NCBI GenBank assembly: GCA_039090855.1
Contig: CM077002.1
Coordinates: 82,526,194 to 82,590,193, forward strand
DNA: 64,000 nucleotides
Reading direction: 5' to 3'
DNA from: Macrothele yani
Taxonomy: Eukaryota > Arthropoda > Arachnida > Araneae > Macrothelidae
Shown here: positions 10,985 through 22,048 of the stretch, piece by piece
Layout: each line of letters starts with the position of its first letter
How positions within the stretch are numbered: the stretch's first letter is position 1
Translations under genes and position numbers: made by a program
The notes under the pieces: generated by a model
Database searches by the model: none
What the model was told of the DNA's origin: nothing
Seen by the model: the letters and a program-made list of their open reading frames with translations, nothing else

Positions 10985-11700
10985 TATTCTCAAAATAGTA
11001 TAACTATATACTAAAAATCCGAAAATCTATTGGCGTAGAATAAATAATCAAAATTTCCAAGCTTTCGCACATCAACCAGATGGCTTTCTCAAGGAAGGTA
11101 GACAGCTAACTGCAAACAGGATAATAGAACGTTTCAACACTTTAAACGCGGTGACTTGACTAGACAATAAATGATTAGGAGCAAACGTGATATTTCGAAG
11201 AAACGAGGTCACGTTGGTTGGGCACGCGGTACTATGGTAGAAATATCAGCATTATTTGAAGAATTGATTCCAAATACGTGGTAACTCCAGAGAGACGCTA
11301 TCGTTACAAGCCTCGCAACTGGTCAAGATTTCCAAGGTTTCGCGAATGGCAGTAGATTTGGGTGTGCAGTATGAAGCTAATTTCTTTACATCACTCCATA
11401 TAGGATCGGCAGACTTGAACTTGACTTCTCTTGATAGGGCAGTGGTTATTTTTCCGTCTCTTGTATCTCTTTTATGTTCGCTGATTCTAATTCCAAACGA
11501 ACGTTTGGTTATTCCAAACGTTTGGAATGACGTGTTGAAACGTTCTATTATCCTGTTTGCAGTTAGCTGTCTACCTTCCTTGAGAAAGCCATCTGGTTGA
11601 TGTGCGAAAGCTTGAAAATTTTGATTATTTATTCTACGCCAATAAATTTTCGGATTTTTAGTATATAGTTATACTGTTTTGAGTTTAATTTGGTGTACAG
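10985..11700 (-). mobile_element. Penelope-like element fragment with inverted flanks
   Basis: About 155 bp at 10990-11145 is repeated inverted at 11533-11688. Landmarks are GATGGCTTTCTCAAGGAAGG against its complement, and GCAAACAGGATAATAGAACG against its complement. Between them the minus strand encodes the C-terminal part of a GIY-YIG endonuclease of Penelope type. Inverted terminal duplications of this kind are typical of Penelope-like elements. The reverse transcriptase part is missing, so this is a 5'-truncated copy. Confidence 0.7.
11252..11530 (-). pseudogene. Penelope GIY-YIG endonuclease C-terminus
   Basis: The minus strand reads about 90 residues to a stop at 11252. It contains RISEHKRD, TALSREVKFKSADPIWSDV, AIRETLEILTSCEACN and SLELPRIWNQFFK. 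This is the EH(K)-W-E pattern at the end of Penelope GIY-YIG domains, with the conserved Glu of RETLEI. The same pattern appears in the copies at 17337-19147 (RISEHK here against HRILEHK; ESLEIIFNS). The GIY and YIG strands are not present, so it is not a functional enzyme. Confidence 0.7.
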
Positions 11701-12020
11701 TTCCTACTTTTTGAATTCTGTATATTGTTAGATCCTTAAGATAAATAAATAAATAAAAAAATAATAAAGTAACTGCAAAAATTTGAAATTTTGCCTGTTG
11801 CATTTATTTTTCTGTTCACATGTTACAGCAGAAATATAAGTTAATTGTTGCTTCTTTTATGTTTTTTAGGATAGAAGCTTTTACATTTTTTTCAACTTCC
11901 TCTAGTGCAGTGGTGGAAATGTTTGTAGATGCAAAAAAAAAAACAAAAAAAAACTAGATTTTCTAAACTTTCAATAGCAAATCTGTTTGAAATTATTTTC
12001 TTTTCTCTAGTGATTGCTTG

Positions 12021-13419
12021 TACTTATGCATTAGCCGGGCACCAGTAGAAATGTATCAGTAAATGTCATAATTGTCGATAAAGGGCACCACGTGAATGGT
12101 CATTTCTTTTTTAGAATTTAACTGTAATGAATGACGTGATGCGTTTATTTTTGGTAAACATAATTTATGAAGGAAATATATTGCAACATACACGCATTAT
12201 TAGTGGCCTGAAACCTACACATTAATTTTTGGGGGCCAAGAAATTTTAATACAATTTAAAATGGAATCAAATGCGTCGAAGCTAAATGATGTCTCCACAT
12301 GAACTCAACTAAGTACGAATCGATATGCTGTCTAGCAGTTCCGTGCTGACATTTATTTCTCCATTTAGCTGATCCCCACATTCTTTCTATTGTTTGAGTA
12401 TGGGCTCCACTCTCTGGGTTGACAAAGTTGTACTTATGATTGACTTTGAAATGTTCAAAACCTGCCTCTTCTAGTCTTATATGCCTTCCACGAATCCGAT
12501 TAGATTGTAGAATGTTCTGCAACACGATTCTTAATTTCCTTTCACACGGTTTTCGCACTTCTGTTTGGCACTTTCACTAAAAAACAGTCATTAGTAGAAT
12601 GGCAAATTCCTACGAAAATCCACTGCTCTGGAAGCACACAACCTGTACTAAACTTTTTTTCAAAAATAATGTTTCGTGTATCTCCACAATTAATCCTGGG
12701 CTACCAATTTTTTTGTCTGACTGATGTTCGAGAACATCTGCACAAATTTCTCGCAAATAGTTATTCCAATCAACAGTTGTGTTACTTGCCATATCCAACT
12801 GTTGTTCACACCATTTTATAGAAGTTAAATTCTCACTCCAGCTATATATAAGTCAAACAGCAGTTAAAAAAGGTAGCCAACTACTTTGAACCCAATTTCC
12901 AATGTGTAAGCCTACCTTAGATCTGCATGTTCTAATGTTGTACCACTATTGAATACTTTCTAAATTCACTTCCAAAGTACAGCTTCATATTATGGCACAA
13001 TTTACAGATTCTTTCACTCGGCAGAATTCCTTTACTTTGAAGAAATGACACATCACTTCCTTTATCTCGAGGTAAGTCTCAGATTTTCATATTGCTCAAC
13101 AGCACAGAAACAGATAAGTGACTGACACGAGAATCACGTTTGCCATAATCGAAATAACGAGACTTTATCTGCAGTACTGATGTAGTGCCATGTACAGCTT
13201 TGCATACAAATTCGCTACCTCCAGACAAAAAAAATCGCAATATTACTGCCATTTTTGCAATATATTTCCTTCATAAATTGTATTTACCAAAAATAAACTC
13301 ATCATGTCGTTCATTACAGCTAAATTCTAAAAAGAAATGACCATTCATGTGGCGCCATTTATCGACAATTGTGATATTTACTGATATATTTCTACTGGCG
13401 CCCGGCTAATGCATAAGTA
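12021..13419 (-). mobile_element. Merlin-type DNA transposon 1 (decayed)
   Basis: About 220-bp inverted repeats (12021-12240 and 13245-13419) bound the element. The ends share TACTTATGCATTAGCCGGGC, then CACCAGTAGAAAT or its GC variant. The ISXO2/IS1595-like transposase remnant between them (minus strand) identifies a Merlin-type element. I could not see a convincing target duplication. Compare the second Merlin-type element at 17126-20869, whose ends differ, so these are two families. Confidence 0.75.
12256..12840 (-). pseudogene. Merlin (ISXO2-like) transposase remnant
   Basis: Read on the minus strand, three blocks follow each other. First is DWNNYLREIC with GLIVEIHETLF (12610-12798). Then comes QWIFVGICHSTNDCFLVKVP in a shifted frame around 12560-12620. 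Last is NHKYNFVNPESGAHTQTIE with MWGSAKWR and EFMWR (12256-12558). This is the order of the IS1595/ISXO2 DDE domain. The expected VEIDE, which holds the first catalytic Asp, reads VEIHE, and at least one frameshift separates the blocks, so it is inactive. The N-terminal zinc-ribbon region should lie at 12840-13200 but is too decayed to delimit. Confidence 0.75.
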
Positions 13420-15170
13420 TCCGATTGCATTGCTTAATTAGTCATCATGCTTGCCCTGAATGTGCTACATTGTGTCCCCTCTGTTTAGTGACTCTACCGA
13501 GAGCTTCTCAACAACATCAACATGATATATTGAAAAGAAATATCAAAGGAGATGACTCCTTTTTCCATTCAGATGACTCCAAGCTTTATCTTTATCCCTT
13601 TTATTTCCTTCATCTTTGATCTCATTTTCAGATCTATGTCTTCATTTACCTGAAAATCTTTTTAAAAATTGATATGTTCCAGTAGTATTGAACTGTCTCT
13701 TTGAAACTGCATTTTAAGCAGAGCTTAGCATATGACATGCAATTCTAACATCAATAACTGTTGTTTCATCTTTTGCTAAACTGATTGAAACTTTCCAAAC
13801 TGTATTTTTTTTTTGTTAAGAACTTGTATATTTTCTATTAATTCCTGATCCATCAGCTGCAGTTTGCTTTTAGTGTTAGGGGGAAGATGGCAAACAGTTT
13901 TTGATTTTAAAACTAGGTTAGGTGTCTGAACCATCTAGGTATCTGTAATAAGAAGAATCACTTTTATCTACTCACTTCAGCATCGATTGCTTTAATCTAT
14001 TTTGTAAAAATCTCTGACATCTAGGATTTTGTATTGGCTTTGTAATTGACTGGTAGTTTTTCACTTTTCTTAAAATGACATGGATTTTTATATTTTCTGA
14101 AAATGGGCAACTTTCTTTTGTTTGATTCATCTATAATTGCACACAGAATCACAGTCAATCTAATTTTACAATTTTTCTAGCCCTACATTTCCACCCTTTA
14201 GAAGTTAATGCTTTCTGTGGTAATAATTGGTAAAAAATTCTAGTATTGTTGGTGTTGTACATATCACAGGAGGTCCATACAGTGAAATGAGGCACTTGTT
14301 GGATGTTAACTATTTTTCAGTGGTTTTGTCATATTCTGAAGCATTTTCACCACAATCAGATGTGAACACAATAAGTGATGATCTTTTAAAAGCTGCAATC
14401 ATCCATTGCTTGGTTGGAAATCCTCTTTTCCTAAGAGCTTGGTAAAATTGAACACCCTTTTTCTTTAGTACAGGCCCAATTACTGATTTTTTTTTTTTTT
14501 TTCTGATTCCTTCAAACCACTAGAAAAGAACAGCTTTCACATCTGTGCAAATCAAGGTGAAACTTTACCAGTATTGCATTTGAGATTTGTGTAGCATATT
14601 TTTGTGATGCAAATTTTAAAGCTATGCAAAAGAAGTGGAATTCTTTTTTAAATAATTATCATTTTTAGAGCATACTTTTGACTGCTGATCAAAGTGAGCA
14701 TGTAGATTATTGAATTTGATCTTTCAGTTGTGCAATGGCAGGTCCCAAATTAAAATAAACAGTGTCAGTGGCGCCACTTAGTCATCGACATCTTGAAAGT
14801 ATTTCCAACCTCAAATGCAAACGTTGAAAGTGTGTTCTAAGAGCAACGAACCATGTGAAAATTGATTTCAGAAACAGAATAAACACAAAGATGAATGATC
14901 TTTGAATTACTTTGAAGGGTTCAGAACTCCAAGATTTTAACCCATAGTCAGTGTGGGATTTACTTTTAAGCAAGAAACAGAGGTATCCTACTCTCCATAT
15001 GGAAGTAAACTTTCATGTGTATCAAAGAGTGATACTGAATGATTTCACTTTTCACCAATGCCCTCCGTCCAGCAGTTTTTTTATCCTTTGTAAGTACATG
15101 ATTTCTTTTCCATTAGTATTTGATAAATGACATTTCCAAATAATTATAATTTTTAATATAGGCAATTTTT
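13420..15170. other. Unassigned segment with possible minus-strand coding remnant
   Basis: No element boundary is visible. At about 14270-14460 the minus strand reads QFYQALRKRGFPTKQWM with IVFTSDCGENASEYDKTTE in one open stretch, which looks protein-like but matches no family I can name. The plus-strand ORF at 14227-14445 is its antisense shadow. The rest is AT-rich, including a T run at 14488-14502. Confidence 0.35.
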
Positions 15171-17081
15171 AGCACGTCTTTTGTAAAAAAAGATTGTGCT
15201 TATGTTACCGGTTTGTCCGTCCGTCCGTCTGTACCCACGATATCTCTGCAACTATTAGTCTGATTTGAAAAATTCTTTTTGCATTGGGAAGCTTGAAATA
15301 TGCGAATGATGATCCTTCATTTCGTTTTTTTTACGATGTACAATTTTGCCGCTAGAGCGCGTAAATGCAGATGATGTCGTATTCAAAATCATGTTTTATT
15401 CCACATATTTGCTTCTAAACATCCGATTGAAAAAATTCTTTTATCTTTCGATTCCATTTATGTCGAAGAGTATTTTAGATATACTTACTTTTTCAAATTA
15501 TGCATAGATTTTCCGCTAGGGAGCGTAAAAGTAAATTACATTTTTCCCGATAATTCTTCTTCTAAAACTCCGATTTGAAAACTTTTTCTTCAGCGGATAC
15601 ACCTCCTGATGGAAAATCTTTTGCATATAATTCCAAATTTTTGGTAAAGAATACTTTGGCCACCAGGGGGCATAAGTGTTAATTTTTGCTTCTGATATAT
15701 TTGCCAAAAAATCTGAGCTTCTAAAATATCGATTGAAAAATTTATTTCGTGGACTGATGCCGCTCACATAGATAAACCTTTTTAGAATATTTTCTTCTTA
15801 AAATATTCCACAGTTTCTCCGCCAGGGGTGTAGATGTATATCTTATTTTCGTCAATATCTCTACTTCTAGGAGTCTGATTCAATAAATTCCTTCTTTGTT
15901 GGATAGTGTCTCCAGTGTGACATGTTTTTCATATAATTTCAAAATTTTCAAGTAATTCATAGACTTTCCGCTAGGGGCGTAAAGGTAGATTGCTTCCCTC
16001 CTATATCTCTGCTTCTAAATCTCTGATTTGAAAAATTCTTTCTGCACCGGATACAGCTCCTGATGGGAAATCCTTTGCACATAATTTCAAATTTTTGTTA
16101 AAAATGGTTTGGCCACCAGGGGGTGTAAGTCTCAATTTCCGCTTCTGATGTATTTGCAGCAAAATATGAGCTTCTAAAATCTCGATTGAAAAAAAAGTCG
16201 TTTGTTGACTGATACTACTCATGTCGACAAACCTTTTAGGAACATTTTGTTCTTGAACTAATGCATGGTTTCTACGCCAGGGGCGTAGATGTACATCTTA
16301 TTTTTGTCAATATCTCTACTTTCAAGGAGTCCGATTTGAAAAATTCTTTCTTTGTTGGATAGTGTTTCTGATGCGAAATGATTTTCCTATAAATTCAAAA
16401 TTTGCAAGTAAATCATAGACTTTCCGCTTGGGGGCACAAAGGTCAATTGCGTTTTCTGTGTTATTTCTGCTTCTAAAACTCTGATTTGAAAAATTCTTCC
16501 TGTATTGCATAAAAGACCTGATGGAAAATATTTTTCACATAATTTCTAATGTTTGGTAAAGAATGGTTTAGCCACCAGGGGTCATAAGTGTTAATTTCTG
16601 CTTCTGATGTTATTTGTAGCAAAATCTGGGCTCCTGAAAACTCGACTAATTTTTTTTTCTTGGACCGATACCGCTCATATGGAAAAACCTTTTGAGAATA
16701 CTTTCTTCCTAAAATAATGCATGGTTTTCGCATCAGGAGACGTAAAGTCACATCTTATTTCTGTCGATATCTCTGTTTCTAAGAGTCCAATTTGAAAAAT
16801 TCTTTCTGCGTTGGAGAGCCTTTCAGTGAGAAATGTTTCTCATATAAATTCATGTTTTTCTTAATGCACAAGTCTGCAACCAGAGCGCGTAAGCTCACGA
16901 TTCCGTTTAGAGCAATATCTAAGGGATTAAACACCCTATTGAAAAACTTCTTTCTTCCGTTAGATATTGTTTTCCATACCGGTTTCATTGACTTTGAATA
17001 GCTTTGATAAATTTAATTTGCGTCAGAACGGATTCAAAAGACGTGCTTATTACACCCGAAAATTCGGTGTCATCTTTCTTG
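15171..17081 (+). mobile_element. Helentron/HINE-like non-autonomous element, copy 2
   Basis: The 5' end AGCACGTCTTTTG starts at 15171 right after TTTTT. Its inverted partner CAAAAGACGTGCT lies at 17035-17047, followed by the hairpin ACACCCGAAAATTCGGTGT (17052-17070) and the 3' end around 17081, before TTTTT. The arrangement matches copy 1 (5238-7042), and similarity between them stops abruptly at both ends. The interior is the same ~150-bp tandem array, with one extra monomer compared with copy 1 (around 16750-16900). It encodes no protein; all ORFs here are repeat read-through. Helentron affinity is inferred from the end structure. Confidence 0.6.
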
Positions 17082-17336
17082 TTTTTAATGTACTTCTTGG
17101 GCAAAGGAAGCATGGAAGAAAATCAGGACCTTTTATATTAACAAATAAGGATAACTTGATCACGCTAGTTACGTTAAATGAAAACTTTTACAAAAAGTCC
17201 GTAAGTTGGAAGCTTTCGACCTTATCTTAGGTCTTCATCACGCCAATGGAGGACTAAGATTGTTGCCAGATTCTACATTTGAATTTTTCCTATTTTTGTT
17301 GCCAAAACTTAGAATTGATCTCCAGATCATCGGAAT

Positions 17337-18207
17337 TTAGAGAGGAGATTCGGAATTGCAAGTCATTGAGTTGAAAATAATTTCCAGGCTTTCACGGTAA
17401 TGGAGGGCAAAACGATTGTCAAAAGAAGCAATTCGTTTTGCTTCGTTCCAGTGGGGAACTGCAGAAGTGTCTTCCATTGTCAAAATAGACAAAGCAGTAT
17501 TAGGATTGGCTTTCGAAACATCTTTTTTATGTTCTAAAATTCTATGGTTAATGCTCCTGTATGTGTGTCCAGTGTATAAGTTATCCCCAGTAGAAGAAGA
17601 GATAGAAATGCAGTAAACTCCTGGGAAGTTCAGGCTTTCAACTTTGTCCCTATCCCTTTGTAGAAGTTTCAAGATGTTTGGGGTAGATTTAATGGCAAGA
17701 TGGTAACCAAAACTTCTAAAAAGAATCTCTAACTTATAAGCATAGGAAGGATGGTAAGGAACAGAACCACAGAATTTGAGGTCTTCTTTCTTATGAGGAA
17801 GGAGGCATTCGATTTTCGAATGGTTTTCATATTTCTTTATGAGGGAGTTGACTGTAACAGCAGGGAAACCATGGGAGAGTGCTATTGTAGAAATTTTGGA
17901 GAGTTTTTCTTCAAGAGATAGTTGGTTGTTGCAAATGATATGAGCCCTGTGGATGTAGGACTTCAATGCTGCAAGCTTGTAGAGATGCAGGGTGAAAGAT
18001 TTGTAGGGAATGATGTTAGTGGCCGCAGAGGTTTACAATAGACGGAACGAGTAATGGAGAGATCAGCGTTTCTGCAGATAGATACATCCAGGAAATCAAT
18101 TTTGTGGTTTACTTCCTTAGATATAGTGAGATTAATGGAAGGGAATTTTTCCGTAATGGAGTTGATCAGTGTCTGTAGTTCAGACTCGGAATGTGGCCAG
18201 CTAATGA
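17337..18207 (-). pseudogene. Penelope RT/GIY-YIG polyprotein, minus arm
   Basis: The minus strand carries the end of the RT domain (IFISWPHSESELQ, just after where the YVDD catalytic motif would be) and KIDFLDVSICRN. A thumb/linker region follows, then the GIY-YIG endonuclease (PGVYCISISSSTGDNLYTG, HRILEHKKD, RESLEIIFNS), and a stop at 17337. The start is cut off before the YVDD Asp pair. Relative to the plus arm there is a small indel at about 17965-18035 that breaks the frame (ORFs 17337-17966 and 17963-18241). Here the LEH of HRILEHK is intact, unlike the plus arm. Confidence 0.85.
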
Positions 18208-18248
18208 AAATGTTTCCATCATTCCTCAACACCCTTTTCAACCTTCCC

Positions 18249-19147
18249 TATGGTTAAGATATGTAGACGACATTTTCATTAGCTGGCCACATTCCGAGTC
18301 TGAACTACAGACACTGATCAACTCCATTACAGAAAAATTTCCTTCCATTAATCTCACTATATCTAAGGAAGTAAACCACAAAATTGATTTTCTGGATGTA
18401 TCTATCTGCAGAAATGCTGATCTCTCTATTACTCGTTCCGTCTATCGTATACCTTCTGCGGCCACTAACATCATTCCCTACAAATCCTTCACCCTGCATC
18501 TCTACAAGCTTGCAGCATTGAAGTCCTACATCCACAGGGCTCATATCATTTGCAACAACCAACTCTCTCTTGAAGAAAAACTCTCCAAAATTTCTACAAT
18601 AGCCCTCTCCCATGGTTTCCCTGCTGTTACAGTCAACTCCCTCATAAAGAAATATGAAAACCATTCGAAAATCGAATGCCTCCTTCCTCATAAGAAAGAA
18701 GACCTCAAATTCTGTGGTTCTGTTCCTTACCATCCTTCCTATGCTTATAAGTTAGAGATTCTTTTTAGAAGTTTTGGTTACCATCTTGCCATTAAATCTA
18801 CCATAAACATCTTGAAACTTCTACAAAGGGATAGGGACAAAGTTGAAAGCCTGAACCTCCCAGGAGTTCACTGCATTCCTATCTCTTCTTCTACTGGGGA
18901 TAACTTATACATTGGAAGCACATACAGGAGCATTAACCATAGAATTTGAGAACATAAAAAAGATGTTTCGAAAGCCAATCCTAATACTGCCTTGTCTATT
19001 TTGACAATGGAAGACACTTCTGCAGTTACCCACTGGAACGAAGCAAAACGAATTGCTTCTTTTGACAATCGTTTTGCCCTCCGTTACCGTGAAAGCCTGG
19101 AAATTATTTTCAACTCAATGACTTGCAATTCCGAATCTCCTCTCTAA
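18249..19147 (+). pseudogene. Penelope RT/GIY-YIG polyprotein, plus arm
   Basis: The plus strand reads LRYVDDIFISWPHSESELQ, so the RT catalytic YVDD motif is kept. The RT thumb, the linker and the GIY-YIG domain up to NHRI follow; a TGA at 18947-18949 then replaces a Leu codon of the minus arm (TTA). Beyond it the frame stays open through EHKKDVSKANP and RESLEIIFNS to the natural stop at 19145-19147. The protein is also 5'-truncated, lacking most of the RT fingers and palm. It would have needed RNA-primed reverse transcription at a nick made by the GIY-YIG domain. It is not functional as it stands. Confidence 0.85.
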
Positions 19148-19774
19148 ATTCCGATGATCTGGAGATCAATTCTAAGTTTTGGCAACAAAAATAGGAAAAA
19201 TTCAAATGTAGAATCTGGCAACAATCTTAGTCCTCCATTGGCGTGATGAAGACCTAAGATAAGGTCGAAAGCTTCCAACTTACGAACTTTTTGTAAAAGT
19301 TTTCATTTAACGTAACTAGCGTGATCAAGTTACCTTTATTTTTTAACATTGTTATGTGTTTTGCCCATCATCGTCATCTTTTATATTAATTCCCCGCCAA
19401 TACATTTTTTCACTAATTCACAGTGAATCACCTGAAGATACGTTTATCAGTTTAGCTTCTTGAGGTTATAATTGATTATCGATGTTTATCGATGAATAGT
19501 ATTCTTTTACGGAATTTGTTCGATTCGTAAATATAAACAAAATTCATTTTCATTAAATAAATTTTGTTCTTTCCAATACATTTATTTCCACATTTTTTTT
19601 ACTTCTAAAAATAACCATTGTAAATAACGAAATAACAACACTTGAAAGAGTGAAAATTTTATAGAAATTTATTTTATATATTGACATTAGAATAAAATCG
19701 TATAAAAACGTATGCGAAATTAAACTTTCATTAAATAACAGAAGTAAACTTCATTCTATATGATCATTAGGAGG

Positions 19775-20641
19775 CTAGTATGATACAATATTAGTTAAAA
19801 TTTGATCAAAGGCATCACTATTTGCTGCTTTCACCTTTTCTCTCCACATGAATTCACATAAATAACTATCTAACATTGAGCGATGGGTGCCCCATATTTT
19901 TTTGTTCTTTTATTTTGCTTTTCCCCACAAACTCTCAATGCCCTGCATTTGTGCTCCAATATCACTGTTAATGAATTCTAATGAATGATTAACTGTTAAA
20001 TGAGTATATTTTGGTTAATTTTAAAAAATTTGGTACGATTTCCATTCATGAGAAATTATTGTAGTTTATGGAGCAATTCGTTGACGAATAACTTCGCACA
20101 AAATAGTAGCAGATTGGTCAGGTACAGGAACTAGAATGCACTCTTTTGTTTCTCTGCAAATGCCACCGAATACCCATTGCTGGGGCAAATCTCATCCTCG
20201 ATTGTATTTACGGCGGCTAAAGAGCGATTCATCTATTTCAACATGAGTGTTCAGACCACCTATAACATTCTCATACATCAATAATGCACTAGCACAAATT
20301 TATCACATGTAGTTTGACCAGTCAACAGCCGTTCCTCTAGAAATATTTAATTCTTTTTCACAGAATTTTATCGTTGTTAATTCATTTGCTTATGAATAAA
20401 TGAAAAGGCTGATAGAAGCAAAAGGAAGCCTGCTACCTGTTAAATAACTGTATAAATGAAGTGGTTTTTCAGAATGACAACTACGTAGATTGCATCTCCA
20501 TCTGTCCTGTTTGCCTAGTTCCAAAGTCATTTTGTGTCCCAAGTGGCACTTAAAACTGGAAGATAGAATTCCTTTAGATTGAATAAATGCAACTGTGCTC
20601 TCTTTTTCTTTAATTTTATCATATAATGATAGTACATTCAT
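19775..20641 (-). pseudogene. Merlin (ISXO2-like) transposase 2 remnant
   Basis: The N-terminus (20390-20641) reads FKCHLGHKMTLELGKQDRWRC and then SCHSEKPLHLYSYLTGSRLP, fitting the zinc-ribbon region of Merlin transposases (a C-x2-GH, then RWRCN-x2-SC pattern). The C-terminal block on the minus strand at 19775-19990 reads NHSLEFINSDIGAQMQGIE, LWGKAK, a stop, then SYLCEFMWRE, which is the end of the ISXO2 DDE domain. The middle is fragmented by stops and frameshifts. It is inactive. Confidence 0.75.
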
Positions 20642-20869
20642 TTTTTCATACCTAAAAACTAAGAAAAACTTGAACTACTTCCGATGTATGCAATAACGAC
20701 TACGAATATTTTTGGCAAATTCTGTAAAAGAATACTAATCATCGATAATCATGATAAACACTGATTATCATCGATAACTTCAAGAAGCTAAACTGATAAA
20801 CATATGTTCTGGTGATTCGCTGCGAATTAATGAAAAAATGTATTGGCGGGGAATTAATGTAAAAGGTCC

Positions 20870-21659
20870 AAAAAACAGTGTGAAAAACTGGGAATCAAGA
20901 TAAAAATATGCAATATACTCATCATAGAGTAATTATATAGTACATCTAAAATTAAAAAAAAAATTCCTATAAAAAGACATTGCATAGCGGATTTTGCTAT
21001 ATAATAAATATTGTTTAAACAAATTATATCCTGGTGTGAATTCCCTCATGAAAACTTTTTCTTTCAACACTTGACCAACCATCACTGAACTTAAATCTCA
21101 ATTCATCCTAATTTTTAAAATTATAGAAAAGAATTTGGTGGCATGCCAAACTTTTGTTGTATATTCTTGTTTAAAAAAAACAACAACTCCAGGTCAACTG
21201 AGTGCCTCAATTTTCTCACTGAGCGTCGAAGTTTTGCCCTTGTTTAAAGCTAGGTTTTTCAGTTTTCATAAGCATACTGCATAGATTACTGAACCTCTGA
21301 GCAGTCAAAGTCCAACTAAGTTTACCAAATGTGGCCAATATTATTCTCTGTTATGTAGGTGAGTCTACGTGAAAAACAAAACTTATTGAAGGGTGGGGTT
21401 ACATCCCCAGAAAGATAAGGAATTTCACCCCCAGCATGATGTCATTAACCCAGTGTCCGACCCGTACAACAGGTTTGCAGCAGTCCAGAGCAAAGATTAT
21501 GTGACTGCAAGGTGGTGAGATGCATTTGCCTAGGAGGTGTGTGTGTGGGGGGGGGGGGAGGAATGCATGAAAGTTAAAAAATGAACTGAAATATTCTTGT
21601 CTTCATGCAAACTGACCTATCTGTTAGGGGAACCATGGGATGTTGTAAATAGACCATAA
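20870..21659. other. Unassigned intergenic or intronic DNA
   Basis: No coding or repeat structure is recognised apart from a G run at 21546-21558 and a short GT-rich stretch before it. Confidence 0.5.
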
Positions 21660-21663
21660 TTAA

Positions 21664-22044
21664 GAGTGGATTTTAAGTACTTTGTACTCATATACACTGT
21701 TTCTCACGTTATAATTAACCATATATCAACGGGTCAATCCTCCATTGCATCCCGTCAAAATTTCAAAACATTCATGATAAAAATTGTAATTACGACAGAC
21801 AATGAAATAGCCTAAACAGGATTATGAGTTTGCCAGACTATCAATCTGCAATATGCATCCGATATAAAACATAAGTTATGTTTTAAGATTCTGTTTTCAA
21901 TAGATGTTTTGTTACAACTTATAACTTTGATCATGAATGGTTTGAAATTTTGCCGGCATGCAATGGAGGATTGACCTGTTGATATATGGTTAATTATAAC
22001 GTGAGAAACAGTGTATATGAGTACAAAGTACTTAAAATCCACTC
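21664..22044. mobile_element. TTAA-flanked fold-back MITE
   Basis: Arms of ~140 bp are inverted copies: GAGTGGATTTTAAGTACTTT at the left end, its complement at the right. The sequence TTAA lies directly outside both ends (21660-21663 and 22045-22048). A TTAA target duplication is used by piggyBac and Kolobok transposons, so this 381-bp element was probably mobilised by one of them. It has no coding capacity. Confidence 0.82.
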
Positions 22045-22048
22045 TTAA

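Larger units (their letters stand above)
17142..19378. mobile_element. Palindromic Penelope-like element pair (5' ends abutting)
   Basis: Two 5'-truncated Penelope copies face each other: one on the minus strand (about 18207 to 17146) and one on the plus strand (about 18250 to 19335). Their 3' ends point outwards. The arms are nearly identical over ~1.06 kb, and a central ~40-60-bp segment belongs only to the plus copy. The flanking 11-bp direct repeats TTTTATATTAA (17131-17141 and 19379-19389) show that the whole palindrome entered as one unit, or by one event, into a Merlin-type element. Penelope elements are known for such inverted arrangements. Confidence 0.82.
17126..20869 (-). mobile_element. 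Merlin-type DNA transposon 2, split by a Penelope insertion
   Basis: The right end reads TTCCCCGCC on the complement side and finishes as TTAATGTAAAAGGTCC (20854-20869). The matching left end is interrupted: GGACCTTTTATATTAA at 17126-17141 carries the outermost bases, and TTTTATATTAATTCCCCGCC at 19379-19398 carries the rest. The 11-bp TTTTATATTAA is present on both sides of the intervening Penelope palindrome (17142-19378), so it is the target duplication of that insertion. Without the insertion the Merlin element would be about 1.5 kb with TIRs of ~100 bp containing GAAGCTAAACTGATAAAC and its complement. An ISXO2-type transposase remnant lies inside. Confidence 0.72.

Noticed and set aside
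5238..17081. A single 12-kb transposon with 1.9-kb terminal inverted repeats
   Set aside because: The two repeats have complete ends on both sides and different inner and outer flanks, and the interior has other elements but no matching transposase. Two separate insertions are simpler.
18305..18733. Minus-strand ORF of 142 residues in the Penelope palindrome
   Set aside because: Antisense of the plus-arm RT/linker coding sequence.
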